Source of the DNA: Anatilimnocola floriformis
GTDB lineage: Bacteria > Planctomycetota > Planctomycetia > Pirellulales > Pirellulaceae
Direction of reading: 5' to 3'
Assembly (NCBI RefSeq): GCF_024256385.1
Contig: NZ_JAMLFW010000002.1
Span: 1,674,001-1,738,000, forward strand
DNA: 64,000 nt
Positions 43,087 to 51,622 of the stretch are shown here, in pieces (position 1 is the first letter of the stretch; every line of letters begins with the position of its first letter). The notes below the pieces were generated by a model. It searched no databases, was not told the origin of the DNA, and saw nothing but the letters and a program-made list of their open reading frames with translations. The translations under genes were made by a program, and so were the position numbers.

Positions 43087-43424
43087 CACGCCTGTTTGCG
43101 GGAACGGCTTGGGATCAACCGCCGAAATGTGAGCGCTGCGGCGAACTGAAATCGGCGTGTGCCTGCCCCGCCCATTTGAAATCGCTGCTGCCGCCTGACA
43201 AGCAATCGGCGAAAGTCGGCGTCGAGAAGCGGAAGAAAGGCAAGCTGGTGACGGTCGTCCGCGGCCTGGTTCCGGGCGAGACTGATTTCGCCGCGCTCCT
43301 CACCAAGCTACAAACCGGCTGCGGCGCGGGAGGATCGGTTCAAGAGAACGAACTCGAAGTGCAAGGCGATCACGCCGACCGCGTGCGCGAGTTGCTGCGC
43401 GGCTTGGGATACAAAGTGCAGTAG
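43083..43424 (+). CDS. SUI1/eIF1-like translation factor (YciH type)
   Basis: The 113-residue protein overlaps the beta-helix gene by an ATGA. A Cys cluster CERCGELKSACACP (residues 17-30) resembles the CPxCG...CxC start of YciH. The SUI1 fold follows: VEKRKKGKLVTVVRGLVPGETDFAALLTKLQTGCGAGGSVQENELEVQGDHADRVRELLRGLGYK. SUI1 factors discriminate start codons in archaea and eukaryotes; in bacteria their role is not settled. Its coupling to an export-related gene is probably a chance of operon layout. Confidence 0.9.
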   Translation: MTRLFAGTAWDQPPKCERCGELKSACACPAHLKSLLPPDKQSAKVGVEKRKKGKLVTVVRGLVPGETDFAALLTKLQTGCGAGGSVQENELEVQGDHADRVRELLRGLGYKVQ

Positions 43425-43436
43425 GCGCAAACGCGA

Positions 43437-44444
43437 CTACTTCTCGTCGTACCAAAGAACAAGCTTCGCCGTCGGCCCAGCAATGCCAGGGGCGTAGAGA
43501 TACGCACTCATCTCGTGCGTGCCACCGACGATGTGCGAGACGTTGACTTGTTGCACCCGCTTCGCGAGATCAGCAGGCAATCCGCCAGCGAGACCCGCGT
43601 AGCCAAGCGCGGTGGGATCGCAGCAAGGATCGACATACTTGTAGCGAGCCAGCGCCGGATCGCAGCCGTTGATCGTGATCAGCCATTGATCGGCCATGCC
43701 GAGCGCCTGGCCGTGAGTGTGACCGGGGAGCGGCCAATCGTTGTGTTCGGCCGCGGCCCAGAGTGTGACGCGAATTGCCTGGCCTTTGCTGGCTTCGGTG
43801 CTGCGGCCGCAGAGCGAGCCGCCACCGAGCAAGTGCAAACTGCCGAGCGTGATACGGCTGCCGTAGCTATAACCGATCATGCCGATCGGCACATCGGAGT
43901 TCAGTTTGTAGAGGAACCGCGAGACGAGAAACGCTTCTTCATCGGCGCGGGCCGCTTTCGAGCGGACGTCTTTCAGCGGACCTTTGATTTGATCGCTGGG
44001 CCAGCTGTAAATGACAAAGCGAACCGCCCGCGTGTGATCGAACTTGCCGACCAGTTGAAAGTAGACAGCCAAGCCATCGGCGCTCGCCTGGCTGGCGTCG
44101 ATGCGATTGCCATGGATGTACATCGTAGTAACGACGTCGGCGGAATCGGTCGCGTAGAACTCCGCGAGCGGCCGCGGCTGCCACGTTCCCTTTTCATATA
44201 CCGAGGCTTGCAGCGAATCGGCGGTGGTCGTGGTCGGACAGCCGATGTGTCGGGAACTGATCACCCAGACCTGGTCTTGCTCGCGAACACGAAACGCGGC
44301 GCAAGCCGGTTTCACTTCCGGACAAGGGAGCACGCAGGTTCGCTGTTCAGCAGCGATTGGTTGCGGTTGAAGAGCCACGCCGATGCCAGCACATGCGGCG
44401 AGCAAGTGCAACCAGAAGTAACGGCGTGCGAAGGAGCTGAACAT
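43437..44444 (-). CDS. Exported alpha/beta hydrolase-like protein
   Basis: The 335-residue protein has a signal peptide (LHLLAACAGIGVALQ). VVTTMYIHGNRIDASQA resembles an oxyanion strand-turn, IGMIGYSYGSRITLGSLHLLGG is a nucleophile elbow with Ser in GYSYGS, and HIVGGTHEMSAYL supplies a candidate His. The arrangement fits the DUF900-like alpha/beta hydrolases. Several Cys pairs (CVLPCPEVKPAC, DPCCDP) suggest disulfides. The substrate is unknown. Confidence 0.65.
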   Translation of the reverse strand: MFSSFARRYFWLHLLAACAGIGVALQPQPIAAEQRTCVLPCPEVKPACAAFRVREQDQVWVISSRHIGCPTTTTADSLQASVYEKGTWQPRPLAEFYATDSADVVTTMYIHGNRIDASQASADGLAVYFQLVGKFDHTRAVRFVIYSWPSDQIKGPLKDVRSKAARADEEAFLVSRFLYKLNSDVPIGMIGYSYGSRITLGSLHLLGGGSLCGRSTEASKGQAIRVTLWAAAEHNDWPLPGHTHGQALGMADQWLITINGCDPALARYKYVDPCCDPTALGYAGLAGGLPADLAKRVQQVNVSHIVGGTHEMSAYLYAPGIAGPTAKLVLWYDEK

Positions 44445-44852
44445 GATGCGACTGAATCGACTGATGCAAAAAAGCGACCGTTGCCAAATTGCCTCACGAG
44501 GCGTTGTGGAAGTGTAGCACTAGAAATGAATTAGGAAAGTTTGTCCGATGATGTTGGACCTGGCCGGTTTTGCCGAGTGTGCCGGAGTGGCGCACCTTAT
44601 CGATCGTGCGGTCGCGAGTCGGCGTTGCCCAGTCGTTGTCACCGGAATTGGCGCATCGCCTTGTCAGGCACTTCTGAAGAGTGGTGCAAAAAATCAACAG
44701 TTGTAGTTGCACATCATTGACCGTGGGCTAGAGTTGCCTGGCTGCAACAAGCGCGGATCGCCGGCTTGAGGATGGGCCACAGGAAGATTTTTTGCCGCCT
44801 GCAATTCGCCACTCAGCAACAATCTGGCAAGTGCAGGGCAAAGGAGACGATC
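44445..44852. other. Intergenic region and long lipoprotein leader
   Basis: No gene is visible in these 408 bp between divergent genes. The right part holds the candidate lipoprotein promoter at 44707-44734 followed by a leader of about 110 nt, which ends in a near-consensus ribosome site (AAGGAGA). No riboswitch or stable structure was recognised by eye. Confidence 0.4.
44707..44734 (+). promoter_or_regulatory. Candidate promoter of the small lipoprotein gene
   Basis: TTGCAC (44707-44712) and TAGAGT (44729-44734) are 16 bp apart. The match is moderate. The gene also has a strong ribosome site and a textbook terminator, consistent with high expression. Confidence 0.35.
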
Positions 44853-45080
44853 ATGAAGAAGATCTGGATTTTGTCATTGCTCGCCCTCGCTGCCGTCAGC
44901 CTGAGTGGCTGCAGCAGCTGCGGCAACCGTGGACTCTTTGGTGGCTTGTTCAACTGGAACCGCGGTAGCGACTGCGGCCCGCCACCCTGTGCCTCGAACG
45001 TCGGCCCACCGGTCTACTCGGCTGGTTCGCCGGTGATGATGGCCGAGCCGGGTCCGGGTTTCATCCCCGCTGGCCAGTAA
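44853..45080 (+). CDS. Small Gly/Cys/Pro-rich lipoprotein
   Basis: ATG 44853 is preceded by AAGGAGACGATC, the clearest ribosome site in the window, so the longer frame from 44766 is rejected. The 75-residue precursor has a signal peptide with lipobox VSLSGCSSCGNRG, giving a mature lipoprotein of about 55 residues. It is rich in Gly, Pro and Asn, with four further Cys (SSCG, SDCGPPPCAS). A strong terminator follows. The family is unknown; small abundant cell-envelope lipoproteins look like this. Confidence 0.82.
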   Translation: MKKIWILSLLALAAVSLSGCSSCGNRGLFGGLFNWNRGSDCGPPPCASNVGPPVYSAGSPVMMAEPGPGFIPAGQ

Positions 45081-45094
45081 CCTAATGGTCACTG

Positions 45095-45129
45095 ATTGCC
45101 CCCGGTTTTCGCTGGGGGCAATTTTGTTT
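45095..45129 (+). terminator. Intrinsic terminator of the lipoprotein gene
   Basis: ATTGCCCCC (45095-45103) pairs perfectly with GGGGGCAAT (45114-45122) and is followed by TTTTGTTT. This is the only textbook rho-independent terminator noticed in the window. Confidence 0.9.
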
Positions 45130-45162
45130 CTTGACTGTTTGTTTCTTGATGGATCGCGCGCG

Positions 45163-45936
45163 TCACTTATTGAAATGACGTCGCGACCACGGCAGACCCG
45201 AGAACTTCGCATACTCGCTGTCTAGCGACTTCGGCCGATAGGGCTTGCCATTCGCCGCGACGAACGCCCGAATCGATTTTAGTGTCCGCACATTCTCATC
45301 CCGCAGCCGATTGAAGATGTCGCGCGGATACTGCTCCGCTTCGGGATGCCAGGCCGACGCGGTGGCAGCATCGAGCTTCTCCATCACTTTGATCTGCTGA
45401 TCGAGCGCTTCGAGTTGGATCGTGACCAGCCCTCGTTTCTTGTTCGCTTGCCACCATTCGGCGAGCGTCTTGTCGCGAGTCACCGGCAGATAGTCAATGT
45501 ATTGAGAGCGCGAAATCACATTCATTTCTCCCTCGAAGCAGAGGATGATGCGGTAGGCGATCAAATCGCAGGCAACAGAGACGGAGTAGTTGTGATCCGA
45601 AACCCCGTGCATGGTGTACGAGTAGCGATTGTCCTGCGGGTTCGCCAGTAAGAGATCGAGCGCCAATTCACCTTCGGCCAGCAGCTGCTGCGTCGCCAAA
45701 TAAACATCGACTTGCCGATTGCGATCGTAGTTCGCGGGGAACTTAGCCACCGACTCGAATTCCGGGTCGTCCATGACGGGCGCCGGGTTGGGAGACGCCA
45801 ACCGTTCGATCAAGAGCTTGATTCGCTTCGTCGCATCTTGAACTTCGTTCTTCGCTTTGTCCTGCGCCCAGCCGCGGTGGCTTAGTAGCAAACAGGAGAG
45901 AAAAACAACCAGGCCGCCGAGATGGAGAATGCGCAT
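45163..45936 (-). CDS. Exported hypothetical protein
   Basis: The start is set at ATG 45936, which begins a signal peptide (MRILHLGGLVVFLSCLLLSHRGWAQ). The frame is open 158 codons further upstream but overlaps the FIST gene and is basic and atypical. The 257-residue product has helices rich in charged residues, an LATQQLLAEGELALDLLLAN stretch and a conserved-looking WWQANKKRGLVTIQLEALDQ helix. I do not recognise a domain. It is divergent from the FIST gene. Confidence 0.65.
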   Translation of the reverse strand: MRILHLGGLVVFLSCLLLSHRGWAQDKAKNEVQDATKRIKLLIERLASPNPAPVMDDPEFESVAKFPANYDRNRQVDVYLATQQLLAEGELALDLLLANPQDNRYSYTMHGVSDHNYSVSVACDLIAYRIILCFEGEMNVISRSQYIDYLPVTRDKTLAEWWQANKKRGLVTIQLEALDQQIKVMEKLDAATASAWHPEAEQYPRDIFNRLRDENVRTLKSIRAFVAANGKPYRPKSLDSEYAKFSGLPWSRRHFNK

Positions 45937-46081
45937 CAGATCGTCCGGAGAAGAGAAGCCCCTGCGAGCATCGTAATTTCCGCGGCTGGGCGTTGTCAAA
46001 AGCTCGTTCGTATCGCGAATCGTCCGCGCACGATATGATAGGGGCTCTCGAAGATTTTTCTGTTTCTGCCGCTTGTCGTTT

Positions 46082-47278
46082 ATGGCTGCTCCGCGCAACT
46101 CTCCACTCCGGTTTGCTTCTGCCCTTTCGACCGAGCCCGATTCGCGCGCCGCGGCAACGCAGGTGTGCGCCATGGTGCGCGAACGTCTGCAGGCCACGCC
46201 CGATCTGGCTGTGATGTTCGTTTCGGCCAAGCATCTGGCCGCGGCCGATGCTCTGGCGCCGCTCGTGTGCGATGCGCTCGGCACCGAAAACCTGATCGGC
46301 TGCACGGCAGAGGGAATCATCGGCGTCGGCCGCGAAGTGGAATTTGAACCAGCAATTTCGCTGTGGGCCGCGTCGTGGCCTGGCGTTTTTGCCACGCGGT
46401 TGCAGCTCAACTACGAACGCACTCGCGAAGGCGGCGCCATCCAAGGCTGGCCCGATGAACTCGCTGGCGACTGGCCCGCCGATTCGTTCATGATTCTCTT
46501 CGGCGAGCCGTTGTCGTTTCATACCGACTTGCTCCTCGAGCGCTTCAACGAAGATCGCCCCGGCGTGCCGATTCTCGGCGGCATGGCGAGCGGCGGATAC
46601 AACCCCGGCGAGAACCGCCTCTTCTGTGGCCGCGAAGCTCTCGCCGAGGGCGCCGTCGGCGCGTTCATTCACGGCGCGGTCAAACTGCGCAGCGTCGTCT
46701 CGCAAGGCTGCCGGCCGATCGGCAAAACATTTGTGGTGACGAAGGCCGAACGGAATGTCATTCACGAGCTCGGCGGCCGGCCGGCGCTCATTCAACTCAA
46801 AGAGCTATTCGATACGCTCCCTTCGCGCGAGCAAGTGCAGGTGCAGCGCAACCTGCACGTCGGCCGCGTGATCAGCGAATATCAAGAGACCTTCGGCCAG
46901 GGCGATTTTCTGGTTCGCAATGTCATCGGCATCGATCCCGCCAACGGCGCCATTGCGCTGGGTGACTATATTCGCGCGGGACAAACCGTGCAGTTCCATG
47001 TGCGCGATCAAGAAGCGGCCGATGCCGAGTTGAAGCAGATGCTAACGGCAGTGAAGAAGTCAGGCCAGCCGCAGCCGCTCGCGGGTTTGTTGTTTGCCTG
47101 CAACGGCCGCGGCACGCGGATGTTCAGCCAAAGCGATCACGACGCCGCGCTCATCAACCGCTTCCTCGGCGAGATTCCCATCGCGGGCTTTTTCGCGGCC
47201 GGCGAACTCGGGCCGGTGGGGAATCAGAATTTCATGCACGGGCATACCGCGAGCATTGCGTTGCTCGAACCGAAGTAA
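46082..47278 (+). CDS. FIST domain sensor protein
   Basis: The 398-residue protein contains both FIST halves. FIST_N has LIGCTAEGIIGVGREVEFEPAISLWAASWPG, VPILGGMASGGYNPGENRLF and GAVGAFIHG. FIST_C has VRNVIGIDPANGAIALGDYIRAGQTVQFHVRDQEAADAEL, LLFACNGRGTRMFSQSDHDA and IAGFFAAGELGPVGNQNFMHGHTASIALL. FIST modules are thought to bind small ligands such as amino acids in signalling chains. This one stands alone without kinase or methyl-accepting domain, so it needs a partner encoded elsewhere. Confidence 0.92.
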   Translation: MAAPRNSPLRFASALSTEPDSRAAATQVCAMVRERLQATPDLAVMFVSAKHLAAADALAPLVCDALGTENLIGCTAEGIIGVGREVEFEPAISLWAASWPGVFATRLQLNYERTREGGAIQGWPDELAGDWPADSFMILFGEPLSFHTDLLLERFNEDRPGVPILGGMASGGYNPGENRLFCGREALAEGAVGAFIHGAVKLRSVVSQGCRPIGKTFVVTKAERNVIHELGGRPALIQLKELFDTLPSREQVQVQRNLHVGRVISEYQETFGQGDFLVRNVIGIDPANGAIALGDYIRAGQTVQFHVRDQEAADAELKQMLTAVKKSGQPQPLAGLLFACNGRGTRMFSQSDHDAALINRFLGEIPIAGFFAAGELGPVGNQNFMHGHTASIALLEPK

Positions 47279-47299
47279 TTGTTCCGCCAAGAAAACCAA

Positions 47300-47333
47300 A
47301 CTGCCGGGTCCTTCATGAGAAAGGCCCGGCAGT
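47300..47333 (-). terminator. Hairpin terminator between FIST and Spy-like genes
   Basis: ACTGCCGGG and CCTT pair with AAGG and CCCGGCAGT, with one bulged T. Read on the minus strand the stem is followed by TTGGTTTTCTTGG, so it should end the minus-strand gene at 47394-47909. The gene on the plus strand may share it. Confidence 0.6.
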
Positions 47334-47393
47334 GCGGAGAGGTTTGAGTTGTTGTCGACTGCCATTGGCTCACGTCGACGAGCAGCGTAAGAA

Positions 47394-47909
47394 CTAGTCG
47401 TTCTTCTTGCGATCGCCACCCTTGCCACCTGGGCGACCGCGTTGTTCGCGGGCGGCCTTGAGGGCGGTCTTTTGTTCGTCGGTCAACAAGGCTTCGACTT
47501 CCTTGGTGATTTCGGCGCGGAGGGCGGTGGCTTCTTCGCGGCCCTTCTTTTGGTCGTCGGTCAGGTTCAGCGACTTGGCGACTTCTTCTTGGAATTCGGC
47601 AAACGACTTGCCCGAGTCACGGAACTTGCCCATGGCTTCGCGTTGCTTGGCCGATTGTTCTTCGGTGAGCTTCGACTTGTCGGCGGCAGCCTTCACCTTG
47701 TCGGCGTACTTCTTTTCGATGTCGGCGAGCTTGGCCTTTTGGTCATCGGTCAGCTTGACCGATTCCGGCAGTTGCGTGGGCGAACGCATGCCGAAACCGC
47801 CCGGGCCACCGCCACCAGGACGCTTCTTTTGTTCCTGAGCGTTCAGGCTGCCAACAACGACGAGCGCGGCCAGGCCGGCCAGGCACAACATACGGAACGA
47901 ATTCGACAT
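47394..47909 (-). CDS. Exported helical protein, Spy/LTxxQ-like, unknown function
   Basis: ATG 47909, with GGGGAG upstream, begins a signal peptide (MSNSFRMLCLAGLAALVVVG). The 171-residue product is almost entirely helical and charged, with three LTDDQ/LTEEQ/LTDEQ helix starts (VKLTDDQKAKLADIEKKYAD, KLTEEQSAKQ, LLTDEQKTALKAAREQRG). This recalls the LTxxQ motif of Spy/CpxP-type periplasmic chaperones. It has a Gly-rich linker after the signal and a Lys/Arg/Gly-rich tail. The motif count suggests a relative, but a chaperone role is inference. Confidence 0.72.
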   Translation of the reverse strand: MSNSFRMLCLAGLAALVVVGSLNAQEQKKRPGGGGPGGFGMRSPTQLPESVKLTDDQKAKLADIEKKYADKVKAAADKSKLTEEQSAKQREAMGKFRDSGKSFAEFQEEVAKSLNLTDDQKKGREEATALRAEITKEVEALLTDEQKTALKAAREQRGRPGGKGGDRKKND

Positions 47910-48203
47910 CGAGATTTCTCCCCAAAATTGAATACTGCGAGCGCGGGAGGCGAAATCGCGAGCAATCGTCGGCGCACTGCCACCCACCGGAACTGAGTTA
48001 CTAATTAACCCGCACTATTCCGTTAGGTTCCGGTCGATTCGCCGAAACCGCCGCGAAAAGGCGCGACTCCGTCAGCCCGTGACATTTGCGGCCGGGATCC
48101 CGTAGGTCGAACCCCTGCTTCGACGGAGGGATACCATGCCAATCAAGTGGACGCGGTGCCGCTCGTCCGAAGCATGGCTTCGGGCTACGCGCCCCAATCA
48201 TCG
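47910..48203. other. Intergenic region with a small palindrome, no gene seen
   Basis: The 294 bp separate two minus-strand genes. The only structured element is CCGAAGC-ATG-GCTTCGG (48167-48183), 20 bp past the DUF6807 stop. No coding frame looks plausible. Confidence 0.45.
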
Positions 48204-49142
48204 TCAGCCGCCGATGTATTTCTCATACGCCTCGGCCACTTTGCCCGCCTTCTCGTCACCTTTGTGCAGATACACGCGGTACTTCAGCGACAGCGTCTCG
48301 CCCTTCTTGAATTTGTGCGAGCCGTCCTTACCGGCGCCTCCCGGGAAGTCATGCAGGCCAAAGGGATTAGGAGCAAACAGGCCGTACGTCCGCACATGCC
48401 AGGTCGTGGGATGGCGAAAGCTGCTGGGGTGGTCAAAGATCGCGATGCCCAGCGTTTCGGTCCCCACCGGGCCGTGGTAATCGACCCACTTGGCCGGTTT
48501 GCCCCAGGCGTCGGCGTCGGTCAGCCCTTCGCTGGTCACAATCTTGCCACCCTTCTTGGCTTCCACCTTCATCGTCTCGGCCACTCGCACGCCAAAGGCC
48601 CCTTCTTTGGTGTCACCAAATGTCACTTCGTCGGCGATCGCGGTCACCTTGGTCGCAAAGTCGATCCAACGGGTATCCTCGCTCGCGCCGAACTTCAAAG
48701 TTGGTTCGTCCTGGCAAATCACCTTGCCATCGGGACCAACCCATTCGTTGCGTGTCGAAATCGTTGCCACGCTGCCACCTTCGGCGGCAATCAACTCCTT
48801 ATGAACGATCTGCCCCTGCACTTTTGCCGTCTCGGCCCAAAAATCGACGCCATTCACATTGCCGTGCGTGAACCAGAACGAGCGATGATGCGGATGGTCT
48901 TTCTTCTCCCCCTCAACACCGTCCTTCATCGGCCAAGACCGCGTCATCTCGTTGCCGGTCGGCCCGAGGATCGGCCACACAATGGGCTTGGTCCGCGACT
49001 TGAAGACATAGGTGGCAAACGGCTTGTCATCGATCTTCACGGCCACGCCCGTATCCGACTTCTCCACCGTCAGCTGCGGCTCGGCGGCGAACAACACACC
49101 AGCAGTAGCAGCGAACAGAAATGCAGCCAGCAAAGTCTTCAT
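48204..49142 (-). CDS. Exported DUF6807 (PmoA-like) protein
   Basis: ATG 49142 begins a signal peptide (MKTLLAAFLFAATAGVLFA). The 312-residue product contains PFATYVF early on, and KPIVWPILGPTGNEMTRSWPM and KDHPHHRSFWFTHGNVNGVDFW in the N-terminal half. FDHPSSFRHPTTWHVRTYGLFAPNPFG follows near the end. These are the usual features of DUF6807, labelled PmoA in some databases though unrelated to methane monooxygenase function here. The His-rich HPHHRS site may bind metal. Family members accompany sugar-oxidoreductase loci in planctomycetes; the activity is unknown. Confidence 0.85.
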   Translation of the reverse strand: MKTLLAAFLFAATAGVLFAAEPQLTVEKSDTGVAVKIDDKPFATYVFKSRTKPIVWPILGPTGNEMTRSWPMKDGVEGEKKDHPHHRSFWFTHGNVNGVDFWAETAKVQGQIVHKELIAAEGGSVATISTRNEWVGPDGKVICQDEPTLKFGASEDTRWIDFATKVTAIADEVTFGDTKEGAFGVRVAETMKVEAKKGGKIVTSEGLTDADAWGKPAKWVDYHGPVGTETLGIAIFDHPSSFRHPTTWHVRTYGLFAPNPFGLHDFPGGAGKDGSHKFKKGETLSLKYRVYLHKGDEKAGKVAEAYEKYIGG

Positions 49143-49749
49143 GGCGAGCCTATGTTTGCGGAGGGGAGGTTTCTCAAGTGCGGACGTATCGTACTGCAGC
49201 CGCCTGACGATTTCCAGCAAAAGCCCACGCCAAAAACAACACCCGCCGCAACCACTGCCACCCCAGTCGAGCGGCTTTTTACAACAGTGTGTTGAGTTTT
49301 CTGATCCCCGCAAATCCATGTGCCTTATCGCCTTACAGAAAACAGGCTCTTAAATCTCACAACAATTACAACACGTTCACAACAGCTCACTACGTGACAG
49401 AACGAACGCCTTCTGCCGCCTGCGCGCACTGGTAGCACTCACCAATTAGACGCGCGCGATAGGACAACTTCGGTCCGCGCATTTCGGCACTTCACATTGG
49501 CGCGTACACTCGGGAGGGCGAGGCTCCTGCCGAGCCGCGCCGGTCGAAAGCAGTCGCCAACGGCCTTCGCAATTCCACCTCGGCGGCTCGGCAGGAGCCT
49601 CGCCCTACCGGAGATTGGCGTCGACAGGGCGATATTTTAAACGATTGCTTTTGGTACCCATTCGTATCACATTGCATCTCAATATCTATTCGCTGCGGGC
49701 CGCTGATCAGTTTTGGCCCCTCGCTCCGAATCTTTCGGAGGCGCAGTGC
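49143..49749. other. Intergenic region with one large inverted repeat
   Basis: No gene is visible in these 607 bp. The first part is the divergent upstream region of the DUF6807 gene, including an AT-rich piece with three ACAAC repeats at 49359, 49368 and 49379. The large inverted repeat at 49515-49606 fills the middle. Confidence 0.45.
49515..49606. repeat. Perfect 24-bp inverted repeat (family I)
   Basis: The arm 49515-49538, beginning AGGGCGAGGCTCCTGCCGAG, is repeated exactly inverted at 49583-49606, with 44 bp between. The arms are identical over 24 bp, so the copy is young or under selection. I recall GGGCGAGGCTCC-type repeats from other planctomycetes, but could not check. Confidence 0.85.
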
Positions 49750-49971
49750 ATGACGAAGCCGTTTCAACAAGATCAGTACACCATTGAGTTTGGGTTTGTC
49801 TCCTATCCCGTGCGACTGATGCTGGGTCGACCGGGCTACTGGGGCGAATGGTATTGCCCGCTCTGCGATCAATTTGCCAATGCCGATCCCAAGACGACCG
49901 ATTCCGAAGCGCGGGCCGAAGTGATCGGCCATATCGCGAACCACCACAAATCGGCCCACGGGAAAAAGTAA
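49750..49971 (+). CDS. Small putative zinc-finger protein (CxxC...HxxxH)
   Basis: ATG 49750 follows a GGAGG ribosome site at about 8 bp. The longer frame from 49615 enters the repeat region and is rejected. The 73-residue product has WYCPLCDQFA and then VIGHIANHHKSAHGKK, a C-x2-C and His cluster that would bind one zinc ion. It is not in a family I can name. A DNA- or RNA-binding role is only a guess. Confidence 0.6.
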   Translation: MTKPFQQDQYTIEFGFVSYPVRLMLGRPGYWGEWYCPLCDQFANADPKTTDSEARAEVIGHIANHHKSAHGKK

Positions 49972-49979
49972 CGCCGGAT

Positions 49980-50864
49980 CTACAAGCTGCCCTTCTCCGG
50001 CGACTTCGATTTTTCACCCACGATGGCCGACCACAGCAAAACGACCGCGGCGTAGAGGACGACAATCACGACTCCCCAGCGGAGCTTGTCGATCGGCAAC
50101 TCCCATAAAATGAACGCCGCCAGCAACACGGCGGGAATGCCACCGATGGCGAGACCGAGCACCACTCGCAGGTCGATGCGCTCGGAGGCGATGAAGCGAA
50201 AGCCGGTCGAGGGCATGAGAAAGGCGCAAGAGCTCGCCATGATCGGAAAGGCGAGCCGCAGATCGAGACCGAGCAGACTCAGCACAATGAGCGACGGCGC
50301 ATACAGGCCGATCCCAAACGGCATGAGTACGCCCATCACGAAGTGCGCCGCAATCGCAATGTAAAGCGAGGATCCTTCAAGCGCTGTCGCGTCACCGCCG
50401 GCAGGCGCGAGGTTCAGATTCTTCATCGCATATAGAATCGCCGCGATCACTAGCGCCACACCGACCGTTGCTTGCACCACGCGCACGGGCGCACGCACCA
50501 CAATCGGCGTTCCTACCAGTGCGCCGAGCACGGCAGCGCCAATGCAGGAGGCGAGCAACACTGGATCCACATGCACACCCAGAATCACCAAAAAGATCGC
50601 CGACTGCGCGATGCTCGGCAGCGCGTGCCCCACGTTGAGCGTCGCCGGAATAAAGCTATCCGGAACTAACTTGCGAAACTTCAGCCAGGCCGTGGTCGGC
50701 GCGAACGAGCCGATCCCCAGCGTGTCGAAGAAATTAGTCACCGCGCCGAGGACCAGGGCTTCGAAGTGAAGGGACAGCTGTTGGCGCGCGATCGCTTGGC
50801 GTACCAGCACCACGGTGAATACCAGCCCCAAAGCGGTTAGCAGCGTGAGCAAGACGGTCAACAC
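49980..50864 (-). CDS. TauE/SafE family sulfite exporter-like membrane protein
   Basis: The 294-residue protein has about eight helices in two similar halves. The first half holds TNFFDTLGIGSFAPTTAWLKF and VDPVLLASCIGAAVLGALVGTPIV. The second holds AIAAHFVMGVLMPFGIGLYAPSLIVLSLLGL and LAIGGIPAVLLAAFILWELP. This is the layout of the anion transporter family TauE/SafE. The transported compound cannot be assigned; sulfated-polysaccharide breakdown would make a sulfur oxyanion reasonable. Confidence 0.88.
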   Translation of the reverse strand: MLTVLLTLLTALGLVFTVVLVRQAIARQQLSLHFEALVLGAVTNFFDTLGIGSFAPTTAWLKFRKLVPDSFIPATLNVGHALPSIAQSAIFLVILGVHVDPVLLASCIGAAVLGALVGTPIVVRAPVRVVQATVGVALVIAAILYAMKNLNLAPAGGDATALEGSSLYIAIAAHFVMGVLMPFGIGLYAPSLIVLSLLGLDLRLAFPIMASSCAFLMPSTGFRFIASERIDLRVVLGLAIGGIPAVLLAAFILWELPIDKLRWGVVIVVLYAAVVLLWSAIVGEKSKSPEKGSL

Positions 50865-51052
50865 AACCGTTTCGTCCTGTCAAAAGAAAGTGTGTCGCGC
50901 AGGGAATTTCAGGCCTCGCTATCTTCGCAGGTTCGCCGGCCCCCTGTCGTGGGAGATGAAGTTTTCGCAAAGTGAAAATTGCAATAGTCAGCCGCGGCCC
51001 AAAACGGCTAAGTTGTAGGGCATCGCGCTCGCCACTCGCTCGGATCTGGGCC

Positions 51053-51502
51053 ATGTCCGACCTCAATTTTCAAGCTGCCTTTCACGGTGGACCGTTCGAC
51101 AAGACGCAACTGCTCGTCACGCAGAACATCGAATACATCATTTTTCTTGGCCAATTGGTGGGCAGCGAACCGCAGGCCCTAGCGATCTACGAATTCTGTG
51201 GCGACCGTGTCGCGACCAATTGCCTCGAGCGGGTCTATCAGTATGTCGAAACGATGGATCTGGCCACTGGCAAGGCCTTCATGCAAAAGCATGGCGAACT
51301 GAGCAAGCAGCTGCCGGCTCTGCGCTGGCAATTGACCGACGGCCGGCACGAACTGGTCGACAGCGCCACGAACACGATTGTGGCGATCGTGGTCACCGAT
51401 CTCATCAGCGGCGAATGGGCTTGGCAGCGTCTGGTCGAGCCCCACGGCGAAGGCTCCGCAGCTTCTTTGGGCGAAGCGATGCACTCGGCCGAGATAGAGT
51501 AG
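51053..51502 (+). CDS. Hypothetical soluble protein
   Basis: ATG 51053 gives 149 residues; the 27 codons upstream are basic and atypical. The sequence has LNFQAAFHGGPFDKTQLLVTQNIEYIIFLGQLV at the N-terminus and WQLTDGRHELVDSATNTIVAIVVTD in the middle. It is mixed alpha/beta with no known motif. It stands alone upstream of the zinc-ribbon gene on the same strand. Confidence 0.6.
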   Translation: MSDLNFQAAFHGGPFDKTQLLVTQNIEYIIFLGQLVGSEPQALAIYEFCGDRVATNCLERVYQYVETMDLATGKAFMQKHGELSKQLPALRWQLTDGRHELVDSATNTIVAIVVTDLISGEWAWQRLVEPHGEGSAASLGEAMHSAEIE

Positions 51503-51562
51503 TCGCTCTGCGCCTCCTTGTCGCCTGCTCATCTGGCGCGCTATAAGACAGGGATGAATCAG

Positions 51563-51597
51563 CAGACGCGTTCTTTCGCCGGAGTGAAAGACGACTG
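51563..51597 (-). repeat. Family B element, single arm
   Basis: CAGACGCGTTCTTTCGCCGG and the following AGTGAAAGACGACTG match the family-B arms at 29165-29307 (inverted relative to the 14925 copy). The internal stem is slightly altered (CTTTC/GAAAG retained). It is 26 bp before the zinc-ribbon start. Confidence 0.65.
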
Positions 51598-51622
51598 TCC
51601 CACCTGGCGAAAGTAGCGCGGC

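Noticed and set aside
45163-46410. 415-codon form of the exported protein
   Set aside because: The upstream 158 codons overlap the FIST gene in the opposite direction and are basic; ATG 45936 begins a signal peptide.
49358-49383. Three ACAAC repeats as a binding-site array
   Set aside because: The motif is too short and the spacing (9 and 11 bp) irregular, so chance in AT-rich sequence is likely.
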